Below, piece after piece: positions 9,625-17,455 of a DNA stretch of 64,000 nucleotides. The notes under the pieces are model-generated. The model saw only the letters and a list, made by a program, of their open reading frames with translations. It had not been told where the DNA came from and searched no databases. Positions within the stretch are counted from its first letter, which is position 1. Each line of letters opens with the position of its first letter. Source of the stretch: Frigoribacterium sp. Leaf186 (GTDB taxonomy: Bacteria > Actinomycetota > Actinomycetes > Actinomycetales > Microbacteriaceae); NCBI RefSeq assembly GCF_001423905.1, contig NZ_LMPQ01000011.1:259856-323855 (forward strand). Reading direction: 5' to 3'. The translations under genes were made by a program, and so were the position numbers.

Positions 9625-10917
9625 TCAGCGGCGACGCAGCCGCAGCCGCAGGCGTCCGGCGACGAGTGCGCCTGCCCCCGCGAGCACGGACGCGGCGGCC
9701 CAGCCGAGCGCTCCCGAGGGGTCCGAGCCGGTGTAGGCGAGCGACGACGAGCGAGCGGGGGTCACGGCGGCGACCGGACGCACCGGCAGCGCGGTCGGGG
9801 CCGCCGAGACCGGGGTCGTGGCGACGGGGACGGTCACGGCGGGGGCGACCGAGAACGCCAGCGCACCGGAGAAGTCGCTCTGGTTCGTCAGGTCGGCGTC
9901 GATGGTGAACGCGTCCGTCGCGAAGTCGCCCGCGGGCAGGACGAAGCGTGCCGAGAACCGACCGGACGAGTCGACGGACACCGCCGCGGACGCGTAGCCC
10001 GAGGTCTCGTACGGGACGGGATCGACGTCGACGTCGATCGCCGGGCTGTCGACCGGGGCGGCGGGCTCGGTTCCGAGCTGCTCGTCGTGGGCGGGGTCGC
10101 CGGTGAACTGGTCGGTCAGCGGGGTGTCGCCGTCGAACACCTCGACGAGGGCGTAGCCCCCGGGGATGCCACCGTCGCCGGTCACGGTGACGACGCCTGC
10201 CGTGGCGCCGTCGGGTACCTCGAGCCGAGGGGCCGGGACGAACTCGAGGACCTCGAGGTCGGTCGAGGCCGAACGGTCGTGATCGTCCGAGATGGTCACC
10301 GTGACGACGACGCCAGCGGGGAAGTCCTCCGGCAGCAGGACCGTCAGTTGCGCCAGGCCGTCCTCGTCGAAGCGGGGGCGCAGGGGGGACACGACGTCGT
10401 CCGCCGGGTCGGCACCCACGACGGTGACGTGGACGAGGTCGCCGGGCGTGAAGCCCTCGGCGTAGACGTCGGTCCCCTGGCCGGGACGGACGGCCCCGTC
10501 GAAGGAGGACACGCGGGGTCCGTCGGCGACGGGCTCCTCGTCCGCCGGCGCGACCTCGGCGGGTGCGGCGGTCTCGACGGGGACCACGCCGACGGGCGTC
10601 GTGTCGTGCCCGGTCGCGTCACCGTCGGTACCCGCGGATGACCCGGAGGCGCCGGTCGCGTCTCCGTCGGAGGCGACGACCTCGTCGGTGTCGGCCGCGG
10701 GGGCGGCAGGCTCGTCCGCGGCGGGCGTCTCCGTGGCCGGGCCGGTCTCGGTCGGCGCGGCCTCTGCGGCGGGGACGGACCCCGTCGACGCGGCGCCGTC
10801 CACGGCCGCGGGGTCACCGTCGGCGGCGAAGGCCGTGGTCGGCGCGAGGACGAGCGCCGCGGCGAGCGCGGCGGCGGGCAGGGCGGTGGCGGCGCCGAGA
10901 CGGCGTGATCTGGACAT
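9625..10917 (-). CDS. Sortase-anchored surface protein (LAYTG)
   Basis: A 430-residue secreted protein. The signal peptide ends near TAFA-ADG. An Ala/Thr/Pro/Asp-rich low-complexity stretch (to about residue 150) probably spans the cell wall. Ig-like segments follow (FTPGDLVHVTVVG, VVTVTISDDHDRSAS). The C-terminus has LAYTG at 393-397, then a hydrophobic helix and RLRLRLRRR, the sorting signal of class E sortases. The frame stays open far upstream to 13443, antisense to other genes, but the signal peptide fixes the start at ATG 10917. Its ligand is unknown. Confidence 0.75.
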   Translation of the reverse strand: MSRSRRLGAATALPAAALAAALVLAPTTAFAADGDPAAVDGAASTGSVPAAEAAPTETGPATETPAADEPAAPAADTDEVVASDGDATGASGSSAGTDGDATGHDTTPVGVVPVETAAPAEVAPADEEPVADGPRVSSFDGAVRPGQGTDVYAEGFTPGDLVHVTVVGADPADDVVSPLRPRFDEDGLAQLTVLLPEDFPAGVVVTVTISDDHDRSASTDLEVLEFVPAPRLEVPDGATAGVVTVTGDGGIPGGYALVEVFDGDTPLTDQFTGDPAHDEQLGTEPAAPVDSPAIDVDVDPVPYETSGYASAAVSVDSSGRFSARFVLPAGDFATDAFTIDADLTNQSDFSGALAFSVAPAVTVPVATTPVSAAPTALPVRPVAAVTPARSSSLAYTGSDPSGALGWAAASVLAGAGALVAGRLRLRLRRR

Positions 10918-11140
10918 TGTTCCCCCGGGACGAGTGGTGCCGCGCGTCGGGCGAGCGCGGTCGCTCGACTGTAGACAGCACGGTCGCGTCGGCCCAGGGG
11001 CGGAGTTCCCCGTGGGCGTCGTCGTGATGAGACCGTGATCGAGTTGTCCCCCGACCCGCGGTCCGCGGGTACGGACGGAACACGAGGGCGGAGTCCTCCA
11101 CGAGAGCGCCACGGCCTGGCGCCGGGAACCGAGGGGCCCG

Positions 11141-11179
11141 AGGAGGCGCGGTGCCGGGGCGACCGGCACCGCGCCTCCT
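11141..11179. repeat. AGGAGGCGCGG hairpin, copy 1
   Basis: A 17-bp perfect inverted repeat (11141-11157 with 11163-11179, loop GGCGA) in the divergent region between the surface protein and GH55 genes. The outer 14 bases, AGGAGGCGCGGTGC, recur in the hairpin at 14064-14102. Being between divergent genes, this copy is not an ordinary gene-end terminator. Confidence 0.7.
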
Positions 11180-11301
11180 GCAGTCTCCGCACTTTTCTCG
11201 TACCCCCCGTTCGCGTGATGGACAGGGGGGTCTTGTTTCGCCTGCGATGCGGGCGTACCGTCCGAACGGGTGGCAACGACGCCACCGGAGACGAGAAGAT
11301 C

Positions 11302-13101
11302 ATGAACAGACGGATGAGGACAGTGATCGCGGCGGGGGTCGCGGCGAGCGTCGTGGGGGCGGTCCTGCCGGCCCTCGCGGCACAGGCGGCAGCCGGGGGC
11401 ACGGCCGCGGTGGCGACGAGCGACCGGCCGGACTTCGGCCCTAACGTGACCGTGTACGACCCGAGCGTGCCGGCCTCGACCATCCAGGCCGACATCGACG
11501 CGGCCTTCGACGCGCAGCTGCGCAACCCCACGGCGCAGTTCGGCGACCAGCGCCACGCCTTCTTGTTCGAGCCCGGCACCTACGGCCGGGTCTTCGCCAA
11601 CCTCGGCTTCTACACGGCGCTGCAGGGGCTCGGCAAGAACCCCGACGACGTCACGATCCAGGGCGCCGTCAACGTCGACTCGGGCTGGAACTACGGTGAC
11701 GAGAAGAACGCGACCCAGAACTTCTGGCGCTCGGTCGAGAACCTGGCCGTCGAACCCGAGTCGGGCGTCGACCGCTGGGCCGTGTCGCAGGCCGCGCCCA
11801 TGCGCCGCGTGCACATCAGGGGCGACCTGACCATGGGCCCGTCGAACCAGGACGGCGGCCGGGGCTACTCGTCCGGCGGGTACATCGCCGACAGCAAGGT
11901 CGACGGCACCGTCACCTCGGGCTCGCAGCAGCAGTGGTACACCCGCGACTCGACCCTCGGGTCGTGGCAGGGCGGCAACTGGAACATGACCTTCTCGGGC
12001 GTGCAGGGTGCCCCCGCGAACGACTTCGCGAAGAGCTACACGACCCTCGCCACGACCCCGGTCACGCGCGAGAAGCCGTACCTCTACGTCGACGACTCGG
12101 GCGACTACCACGTGTTCGTGCCGTCGCTGCAACGTGACTCGTCCGGCGTCACCTGGCCCGACACGGCCGGCAGCGACCTTCCGATGCGCGACTTCTACGT
12201 CGCCCACCCCGGCGACTCGGCGGCGACCCTCAACGGTGCGCTGGCGCAGGGACTGAACCTGTTCTTCACGCCGGGCACCTACTCGCTCGACCAGGCGATC
12301 GAGGTCACGCGGGCCGACACCGTCGTCACCGGCATCGGGTTCCCGACGCTCGTGCCGACCAGCGGCAACGCCGTGCTGACCACGGCGGACGTGGCCGGGG
12401 TGAACGTCTCGGGTCTCGTCGTCGACGCCGGCACGCAGAACAGCGACCAGCTGATGCGCCTCGGCACGACCGGCTCGCACGTCGACCACGCGGCGAACCC
12501 GCAGAGCGTGCAGGACGTGTACTTCCGCGTCGGCTCGAGCATCCAAGGCAACGCGACGACCACGCTGCAGGTGAACTCGGACGACACGATCGTCGACCAC
12601 ATCTGGGCCTGGCGTGCCGACCACGGCGGTGCCCCCACCGGCTGGACGGTCAACCGCGGCGCGACCGGCGTCGAGGTGAACGGTGACGACGTGCTCGCCA
12701 CCGGCCTGTTCGTCGAGCACTACCAGCAGTACCAGGTGATCTGGAACGGCGAGCGCGGCCGCACGATCTTCTTCCAGAACGAGCTGCCCTACGACGTGCC
12801 GGACAATGCCTCGTGGCAGAGCCCGACCGGCGAGGGGTGGGCGGCCTACAAGGTCGCCGACGGGGTGACCAGCCACGAGATCTGGGGTGGCGGCGTGTAC
12901 TCGTTCTTCAACGCCAACCCGCAGGTGCGACTGGCGCAGGCGTTCGAGGTGCCCCGCACCTCGGGCGTCAAGGCCCACGGCGTCTTCACGGTCTCGCTCG
13001 GCGACGTCGGCACGATCTCGAGCGTCATCAACGGCGTCGGCGCCTCGGTGCCCACGCCCGCGGGCAACACCGTCCCGAGCCGGGTGGTGACGTACCCGTG
13101 A
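11302..13101 (+). CDS. Secreted GH55-like exo-beta-1,3-glucanase
   Basis: A 599-residue secreted protein. The signal peptide (RTVIAAGVAASVVGAVLPALAAQA) is followed by a long parallel beta-helix-like body. Motifs such as NYGDEKNATQNFWRSVENL and the paired right-handed helices with GTYSLDQAIEVTRADTVVTGIG resemble the Streptomyces proteins often labelled adenylyl cyclase or factor 5/8, which belong to the GH55 laminarinase group. It is followed on the same strand by a GH16 glucanase, which supports a role in beta-1,3-glucan (fungal wall or laminarin) breakdown. The ATG at 11302 starts the signal peptide; the frame is open further upstream without support. Confidence 0.72.
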   Translation: MNRRMRTVIAAGVAASVVGAVLPALAAQAAAGGTAAVATSDRPDFGPNVTVYDPSVPASTIQADIDAAFDAQLRNPTAQFGDQRHAFLFEPGTYGRVFANLGFYTALQGLGKNPDDVTIQGAVNVDSGWNYGDEKNATQNFWRSVENLAVEPESGVDRWAVSQAAPMRRVHIRGDLTMGPSNQDGGRGYSSGGYIADSKVDGTVTSGSQQQWYTRDSTLGSWQGGNWNMTFSGVQGAPANDFAKSYTTLATTPVTREKPYLYVDDSGDYHVFVPSLQRDSSGVTWPDTAGSDLPMRDFYVAHPGDSAATLNGALAQGLNLFFTPGTYSLDQAIEVTRADTVVTGIGFPTLVPTSGNAVLTTADVAGVNVSGLVVDAGTQNSDQLMRLGTTGSHVDHAANPQSVQDVYFRVGSSIQGNATTTLQVNSDDTIVDHIWAWRADHGGAPTGWTVNRGATGVEVNGDDVLATGLFVEHYQQYQVIWNGERGRTIFFQNELPYDVPDNASWQSPTGEGWAAYKVADGVTSHEIWGGGVYSFFNANPQVRLAQAFEVPRTSGVKAHGVFTVSLGDVGTISSVINGVGASVPTPAGNTVPSRVVTYP

Positions 13102-13208
13102 CCGCACGCGACGAGACGGCCGCACGCGCGACCGCGCACACCACCGCACGCGCGACGACCACGAGCACCACCACACGCACCGCCCGCACGACGAGAACGG
13201 AGAGACCC

Positions 13209-14030
13209 GTGAAGAGACGCATCCTGACCGGCGTCGGCCTGGCCGCCGCCGCAGCACTGGCCGCGACCACGGTCGCCGCCGCACCGGCCCCGGCTTCGGC
13301 CGACGCCTCGGCCCAGCAGGCGATCGTCTGGTCGCAGGAGTTCGACGGCGGCGCGGGCAGCGCCCCCGACCCCTCGGTCTGGAACCTCGAGACCGGAGGG
13401 GGCGGCTGGGGCAACGGCGAGCTGCAGAACTACACCAGCTCACGCTCGAACTCGGCGCTCGACGGCAACGGCAACCTCGTCATCACCGCGAAGCGCGAGG
13501 GCGACGGCTCGTACACGTCGGCACGCCTGACCACGCAGAACAAGTACACGGCGCAGTACGGCCGGGTCGAGGCGCGCATCCAGATCCCGCGGGGCCAGGG
13601 CATCTGGCCGGCGTTCTGGATGCTCGGCGCCGACCTGCCGAACGCCGGCTGGCCGAGCGCGGGTGAGATCGACGTCATGGAGAACGTCGGCTTCGAGCCG
13701 CACCGCGTCCACGGCACCGTGCACGGCCCGGGCTACTCGGGCGGCGAAGGGCTGACGAGCACGTACCAGCACCCCCAGGGCTGGTCGTTCGCGGACGACT
13801 TCCACACCTTCGCGGTCGACTGGGCGCCCGGCTCGATCACCTGGTCGGTCGACGGCCAGGTCTACCACCAGGTCACGCCGGCCAGCACCGGCGGCGACCC
13901 CTGGGTGTTCGACAAGCCGTTCTTCCTCATCCTCAACGTCGCGGTCGGCGGTGCCTGGCCCGGCTACCCGGACGGCAGCACCCAGCTGCCGCAACAGATG
14001 AAGGTCGACTACGTGCGCGTCTACCAGTAG
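13209..14030 (+). CDS. Secreted GH16 beta-1,3-glucanase (laminarinase)
   Basis: A 273-residue secreted endo-glucanase. The signal peptide (residues 1-30, ending APASADA) is followed by the GH16 jelly roll: WSQEFDGGAGSAPDPSVWN at the start, WPAFWMLG in the middle, and GEIDVMEN, the family's catalytic E-x-D-x-x-E. VDYVRVYQ ends the domain. No carbohydrate-binding module is present. The GTG at 13209 starts the signal peptide after GAGAGACCC. The 107 bases after the GH55 gene are low-complexity CAC/ACG repeats; both genes probably share a transcript. Confidence 0.9.
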   Translation: MKRRILTGVGLAAAAALAATTVAAAPAPASADASAQQAIVWSQEFDGGAGSAPDPSVWNLETGGGGWGNGELQNYTSSRSNSALDGNGNLVITAKREGDGSYTSARLTTQNKYTAQYGRVEARIQIPRGQGIWPAFWMLGADLPNAGWPSAGEIDVMENVGFEPHRVHGTVHGPGYSGGEGLTSTYQHPQGWSFADDFHTFAVDWAPGSITWSVDGQVYHQVTPASTGGDPWVFDKPFFLILNVAVGGAWPGYPDGSTQLPQQMKVDYVRVYQ

Positions 14031-14063
14031 GCGGCAGTAGGCGGGCTGTCGGCGGATTCGCCG

Positions 14064-14102
14064 AGGAGGCGCGGTGCGAGGAGGTCTCGCACCGCGCCTC
14101 CT
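14064..14102. terminator. AGGAGGCGCGG hairpin, copy 2 (terminator of the glucanase operon)
   Basis: A 17-bp perfect inverted repeat (14064-14080 with 14086-14102, loop GAGGT), 34 bases after the GH16 stop and convergent with the dioxygenase-like gene. It shares its outer 14 bases with the hairpin at 11141-11179. Confidence 0.75.
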
Positions 14103-14114
14103 TCCGTCGCCCCC

Positions 14115-14178
14115 AGACCCCAGGAACCCGCCGAGGCACCCGCGCGCGTGCGAGGGTCTCGGCGGGTTCCTGTGGTCT
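14115..14178. repeat. Palindromic interspersed repeat, copy 1
   Basis: Arms 14115-14135 and 14158-14178 pair at 20 of 21 positions. The left arm is AGACCCCAGGAA-CC-CGCCGAG and the loop contains CACCCGCGCGCG. A second copy of arms and loop is at 15307-15374, so the two bracket the dioxygenase-like gene. Confidence 0.8.
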
Positions 14179-14185
14179 CGGCGGT

Positions 14186-15163
14186 TCAGCGCGAGTCGGG
14201 GGCACCGCCGCCACCGGGCGCGGCACCGGCGGTGGGCGCCGTGCCCGTGTCGACGCGGACGGTCAGGGCCAGCGCGTAGCCCGACGTCGCGTCGCCGGTC
14301 ACCGTCGGCAGCTGCAGCGCCCCGCTGTCGTCGCTGAAGACGTTGTCGTTCGCGAGGCTGACCCGGTCGAGGTTCGCCGTCGAGCCGTCGTACTCCGAGA
14401 GCCCGTAGACCGTGCGGCAGACGTCTTCGGGCAGGGCGAGCTGTGACGTGGCGATCGCGTTCGTCGAGTCGGTGATCGACCCCACGTCGGTGTAGACCTC
14501 GAAGTGGACGTGCGGCCACCGGCCCGAGTAACAGGCCGGGAACACCGACGAGAACGTCACCGTGCCGGTCGCGTCGGCGACCTGCACCCCGCGCAGGTAG
14601 GTCTCGTCGATGATGCCGTCCGAGTACATCGAGTACCCGCCGGCGGCGTCGCAGTGCCAGACGTAGACGGCGACGTCGGTGAACGGCACGTCGCCGTTCG
14701 CCATGTCGAGCACCGTCATGCTCAGGGTGATCGGCACACCCGCCGCGGTGGTGCCGCCGTCGAGGCTCGACCGGATGTCGCTGCGCACGATGCCCGACCG
14801 CTCGAGCACGTCGGCCCCGTTCGACCCGTCGCCCGGGTAGGGCCCGGCCGTCTCGTCGGGGATCTCGCCCGCGGGCAGCGTGCCCGACGCCCCGTCGGTG
14901 GCACCGGCGCTCGGCGTCGCGGACGAGGAGGCGCCGGTCCCGCTCGAGCCCCCGGCCGACGTGCAGGCCGCGAGGACGACGCTGCCCGCGCCGAGCCCGA
15001 TCAGGCCCAGCACGCTGCGGCGCGAGACGAGCGTCCGCAGGTCGAAGGCGACGCCCTGGTCGACGACCTCGTCGTCGGCGCGGTCGAGCAGGCGGCCCTC
15101 GTAGGCGGGCCCGTCGGGGGTGCGGTCGGGTTCGGGGATGCGGGCGGGGCGTCGGTCGCTCAT
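14186..15163 (-). CDS. Secreted intradiol ring-cleavage dioxygenase-like lipoprotein
   Basis: A 325-residue exported protein. An N-terminal SRRSVLGLIGLGAG twin-arginine-like stretch runs into LAACTS, a lipobox, so it is probably a Tat-exported lipoprotein. After a Ser/Gly linker the domain shows DVAVYVWHCDAAGGYSMYSDG and FPACYSGRWPHVHFEVY, matching the Tyr/His iron ligands of intradiol dioxygenases. This extracellular subfamily is poorly characterised; aromatic or lignin-derived substrates have been suggested for relatives. The ATG at 15163 is chosen; the longer frame to 15463 runs through a repeat. Confidence 0.75.
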   Translation of the reverse strand: MSDRRPARIPEPDRTPDGPAYEGRLLDRADDEVVDQGVAFDLRTLVSRRSVLGLIGLGAGSVVLAACTSAGGSSGTGASSSATPSAGATDGASGTLPAGEIPDETAGPYPGDGSNGADVLERSGIVRSDIRSSLDGGTTAAGVPITLSMTVLDMANGDVPFTDVAVYVWHCDAAGGYSMYSDGIIDETYLRGVQVADATGTVTFSSVFPACYSGRWPHVHFEVYTDVGSITDSTNAIATSQLALPEDVCRTVYGLSEYDGSTANLDRVSLANDNVFSDDSGALQLPTVTGDATSGYALALTVRVDTGTAPTAGAAPGGGGAPDSR

Positions 15164-15306
15164 GGTCACGCTCTCGGCTCGGGGCTGGTCGGCTCGGGTC
15201 GATCGGCCGGGGGCCGGTCGCCCCGTGGGATCGCCGTCAGCCTGACGCCCGTCCCGATGACCCGCCCCTGCGCCTCCGATGAGCCACCCATGAAGGAGGT
15301 GGTCGC

Positions 15307-15374
15307 CGAGACCCCAGGAAATCGCCGAGACACCCGCGCGCGCGGCGGGGTCTCGGCGGCTTCCTGGGGTCTCG
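15307..15374. repeat. Palindromic interspersed repeat, copy 2
   Basis: Arms 15307-15330 and 15351-15374 pair at 22 of 24 positions. The arm reads CGAGACCCCAGGAA-AT-CGCCGAGA, with CACCCGCGCGCG in the loop. It matches copy 1 at 14115-14178 in both arms and loop, and lies upstream of the dioxygenase-like gene rather than after a gene. Confidence 0.8.
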
Positions 15375-15456
15375 GGTTTCCGCTCGCGGGGGTGCGTCAG
15401 CCGGCGAGTGTGCGCAGCTACGCGAGGGTGTCGCGCGAGATCTCGGAGACGAGAGA

Positions 15457-15492
15457 GGGGCACGGCCGCGGAAGAGTCCGCAGCCGTGCCCC
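15457..15492. terminator. GC-rich hairpin in a gene-free stretch
   Basis: GGGGCACGGC-C-GCGGA pairs with TCCGC-A-GCCGTGCCCC around the loop AGAG: 15 pairs with one mismatch. From 15375 to 15976 I see no credible gene. A second hairpin, 12 perfect pairs, is at 15684-15695 with 15707-15718. Either could terminate transcripts from the flanks or belong to a structured RNA. Confidence 0.5.
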
Positions 15493-15683
15493 AGATGCCG
15501 ATGTTGTCGCATGAGCTTCACGGGCAGGGATGCAAGCAACACCGGCCAATGAAGACGCAAGAAACGTCTTCGACCTGGCAGACGCTACGCGCCCTAGTCG
15601 GGACGCGTTCTCAGGTTCACCGGGGTACGACCAGCCACCCGAGGGGTGTCCACGAGGTCCTGTACGGACGTCGGGTCCGGTCA

Positions 15684-15718
15684 GCGGACACCTGGCGATT
15701 CGAGGACCAGGTGTCCGC
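15684..15718. other. Hairpin GCGGACACCTGG in the 15.4-16.0 kb gap
   Basis: GCGGACACCTGG (15684-15695) and CCAGGTGTCCGC (15707-15718) form a perfect 12-bp stem with an 11-base loop. The sequence CGATTCG occurs in the loop and again just after the stem. Role unknown. Confidence 0.45.
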
Positions 15719-15976
15719 CGATTCGCAGCCCCGTCGGATGGGACTGCTTGCGCTCACGAGATCAACGGGTGGGACCTCGAGGGCGCAAGTCGCGCGGCCT
15801 GATCAGCGAGGTCTGGGCTGACGGTGGTTCGTGGCGTGGTCAGCGACCCGAGGAGCCGGTCCGAACGGTAGGTGAACCGTACGGCGTCGTGCCGCCCTTG
15901 TCGAGCGCTCGCCCGACCCCCTTGACGTGTCCCGTCGGAGGTGCAGAGGGAGTCGACGGTGCCGACCCCTTGACGG

Positions 15977-16456
15977 TCACGCCGTGGGCACCCCCGACGA
16001 CACGACGACGATCGTGGCGACGATCGACCCGAGGACGGTCAACCCGAGGTAGAGCCAGAGCGGTGCGGCGCTGCCGCCGACCCGCCGGCGCACGACGACG
16101 CTGCGACCGATCAGGTAGACCAACGGGCCGAGGAGGGCCCACCCCCAGGCGAAGGGTCGCTCGAGGCCTCGTCCGCGAAGCGTCCGGTGGTCGAGCCAGG
16201 CGAGCACGACGATGCCGACCCAGAGCACCAGCGAGACGACCTGCACGAGGCCCAGGTCGGCGGCGTCGACACCCGTCCTGCCCGGCACGGCCTGTTCGAG
16301 CGCGCCCCGCATGACGACGACGGTCAGCGCCATCGCGACGATCGGCGAGAGGGCGATCAGCGTCACGAACGGGGTGGCGGTGAACGCCACGCGCGGTTGG
16401 GCCGCGCCCGCCCCGGTCGCGGTGTCGGCCTGACCCAGGCCTCGGCGGTCGGTCAC
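15977..16456 (-). CDS. Four-helix membrane protein, 159 aa
   Basis: Four hydrophobic segments are visible: FVTLIALSPIVAMALTVVVM, LVQVVSLVLWVGIVVLAWL, FAWGWALLGPLVYLIG and LYLGLTVLGSIVATIVVV. The basic loop between helices 2 and 3 (DHRTLRGRGLERP) suggests a cytoplasmic location. The GTG at 16456 is preferred over the longer frame to 16549 because GAGGGGGACATC precedes it on the minus strand. It is divergent from the ABC exporter. It belongs to no family I can name. Confidence 0.65.
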   Translation of the reverse strand: MTDRRGLGQADTATGAGAAQPRVAFTATPFVTLIALSPIVAMALTVVVMRGALEQAVPGRTGVDAADLGLVQVVSLVLWVGIVVLAWLDHRTLRGRGLERPFAWGWALLGPLVYLIGRSVVVRRRVGGSAAPLWLYLGLTVLGSIVATIVVVSSGVPTA

Positions 16457-16627
16457 GATGTCCCCCTCGTCATCGGGTCGGCCCAGCCCACCCGCGGTCG
16501 GCCCGGACGTCGTCGTCTCACGGCTCGTCCGTACCCTACTGCCCGGCACCCGCGGGGGATAACCCCCGCGCGAGTCCGTGGGGCCGCGTCATGTCCCGGT
16601 GCCGGGGCCCCGGCGACGATGGATGAC

Positions 16628-17455
16628 ATGAACGAATCGACCTCCGCGACCGGCGCGACCCGCGCCTCCTCGTCCGACCCCACCACCCGGCCCGCCGACC
16701 CGACCCGAGGAGGCGCGGCGCCCGTCGCGCGCGTCCGCCACGTCACGAAGTCCTTCGGTCAGGGCGACGGCCGCGTCGACGCGCTGCGCGACGTCTCGCT
16801 CGACCTGCCGGCCGGTCGCTTCACCGCCGTGATGGGCCCGAGCGGTTCGGGCAAGTCGACGCTGATGCACATCACGGCCGGCCTCGACTCGGCCACCTCG
16901 GGGACGGTGCTGCTCGGCGACACCGACATCACCGGCCTCGACGACACCCAGCTGACGCTGCTGCGTCGTCGCCGCATCGGCTTCGTGTTCCAGGCCTTCA
17001 ACCTCGTGCCGACCCTCGACGTGTCGGCCAACATCGAGCTGCCGTTCCGCCTCGACGGCCGTCGCGCCACCGCCGACGAGCGGGCCTGGATCGACTGGCT
17101 CGTCGCCACGCTCGGCCTCGGCGCCCGACTGACCCACCGGCCCCACCAGCTCTCGGGCGGCCAGCAGCAGCGCGTCGCCATCGCCCGCGCCCTGGCCACC
17201 CGGCCCGACCTGATCTTCGCCGACGAGCCCACCGGCAACCTCGACTCGAAGGCGGGCCGCGACGTGCTCGACGTGCTGCGCACCGCCTCGACCGACCACG
17301 GCCAGAGCATCGCCATGGTGACCCACGACCCGGTGGCCGCCAGCTACGCCGACCGCGTGGTGTTCCTCGCCGACGGTCGCATCGTCCACGAGGTCGACCG
17401 CAGCAGCGCGGCCGAGATCTCGGGCGTCATGCTCGACCTGGAGCGTGTCGCGTGA
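16628..17455 (+). CDS. ABC transporter ATP-binding protein (MacB/LolD type)
   Basis: A 275-residue ATPase with Walker A GPSGSGKS, Q-loop FVFQAFNLVP, signature LSGGQQQR, Walker B LIFADEP and H-loop MVTHD. The NLVPTLDVSANIELPF segment is typical of LolD/MacB/FtsE-like exporters. It starts at ATG 16628 (ATG 16619 is also possible) and overlaps the permease gene by four bases (GTGA), so the two form one exporter. Relatives extrude antimicrobial peptides or lipoproteins; no two-component genes adjoin it here, so the substrate is open. Confidence 0.9.
   Translation: MNESTSATGATRASSSDPTTRPADPTRGGAAPVARVRHVTKSFGQGDGRVDALRDVSLDLPAGRFTAVMGPSGSGKSTLMHITAGLDSATSGTVLLGDTDITGLDDTQLTLLRRRRIGFVFQAFNLVPTLDVSANIELPFRLDGRRATADERAWIDWLVATLGLGARLTHRPHQLSGGQQQRVAIARALATRPDLIFADEPTGNLDSKAGRDVLDVLRTASTDHGQSIAMVTHDPVAASYADRVVFLADGRIVHEVDRSSAAEISGVMLDLERVA

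Noticed and set aside
9625-13443. A 1272-codon open minus-strand frame spanning the surface-protein gene and running antisense through the GH55 and GH16 genes
   Set aside because: High GC makes long antisense frames common. The signal peptide at 10917 and the clear plus-strand enzymes show only the first 430 codons at the 3' end are real.
15646-16314. A 222-codon plus-strand frame in the 15.4-16.3 kb gap
   Set aside because: Arg/Pro-rich composition, overlaps the minus-strand membrane protein, and lacks a ribosome site.
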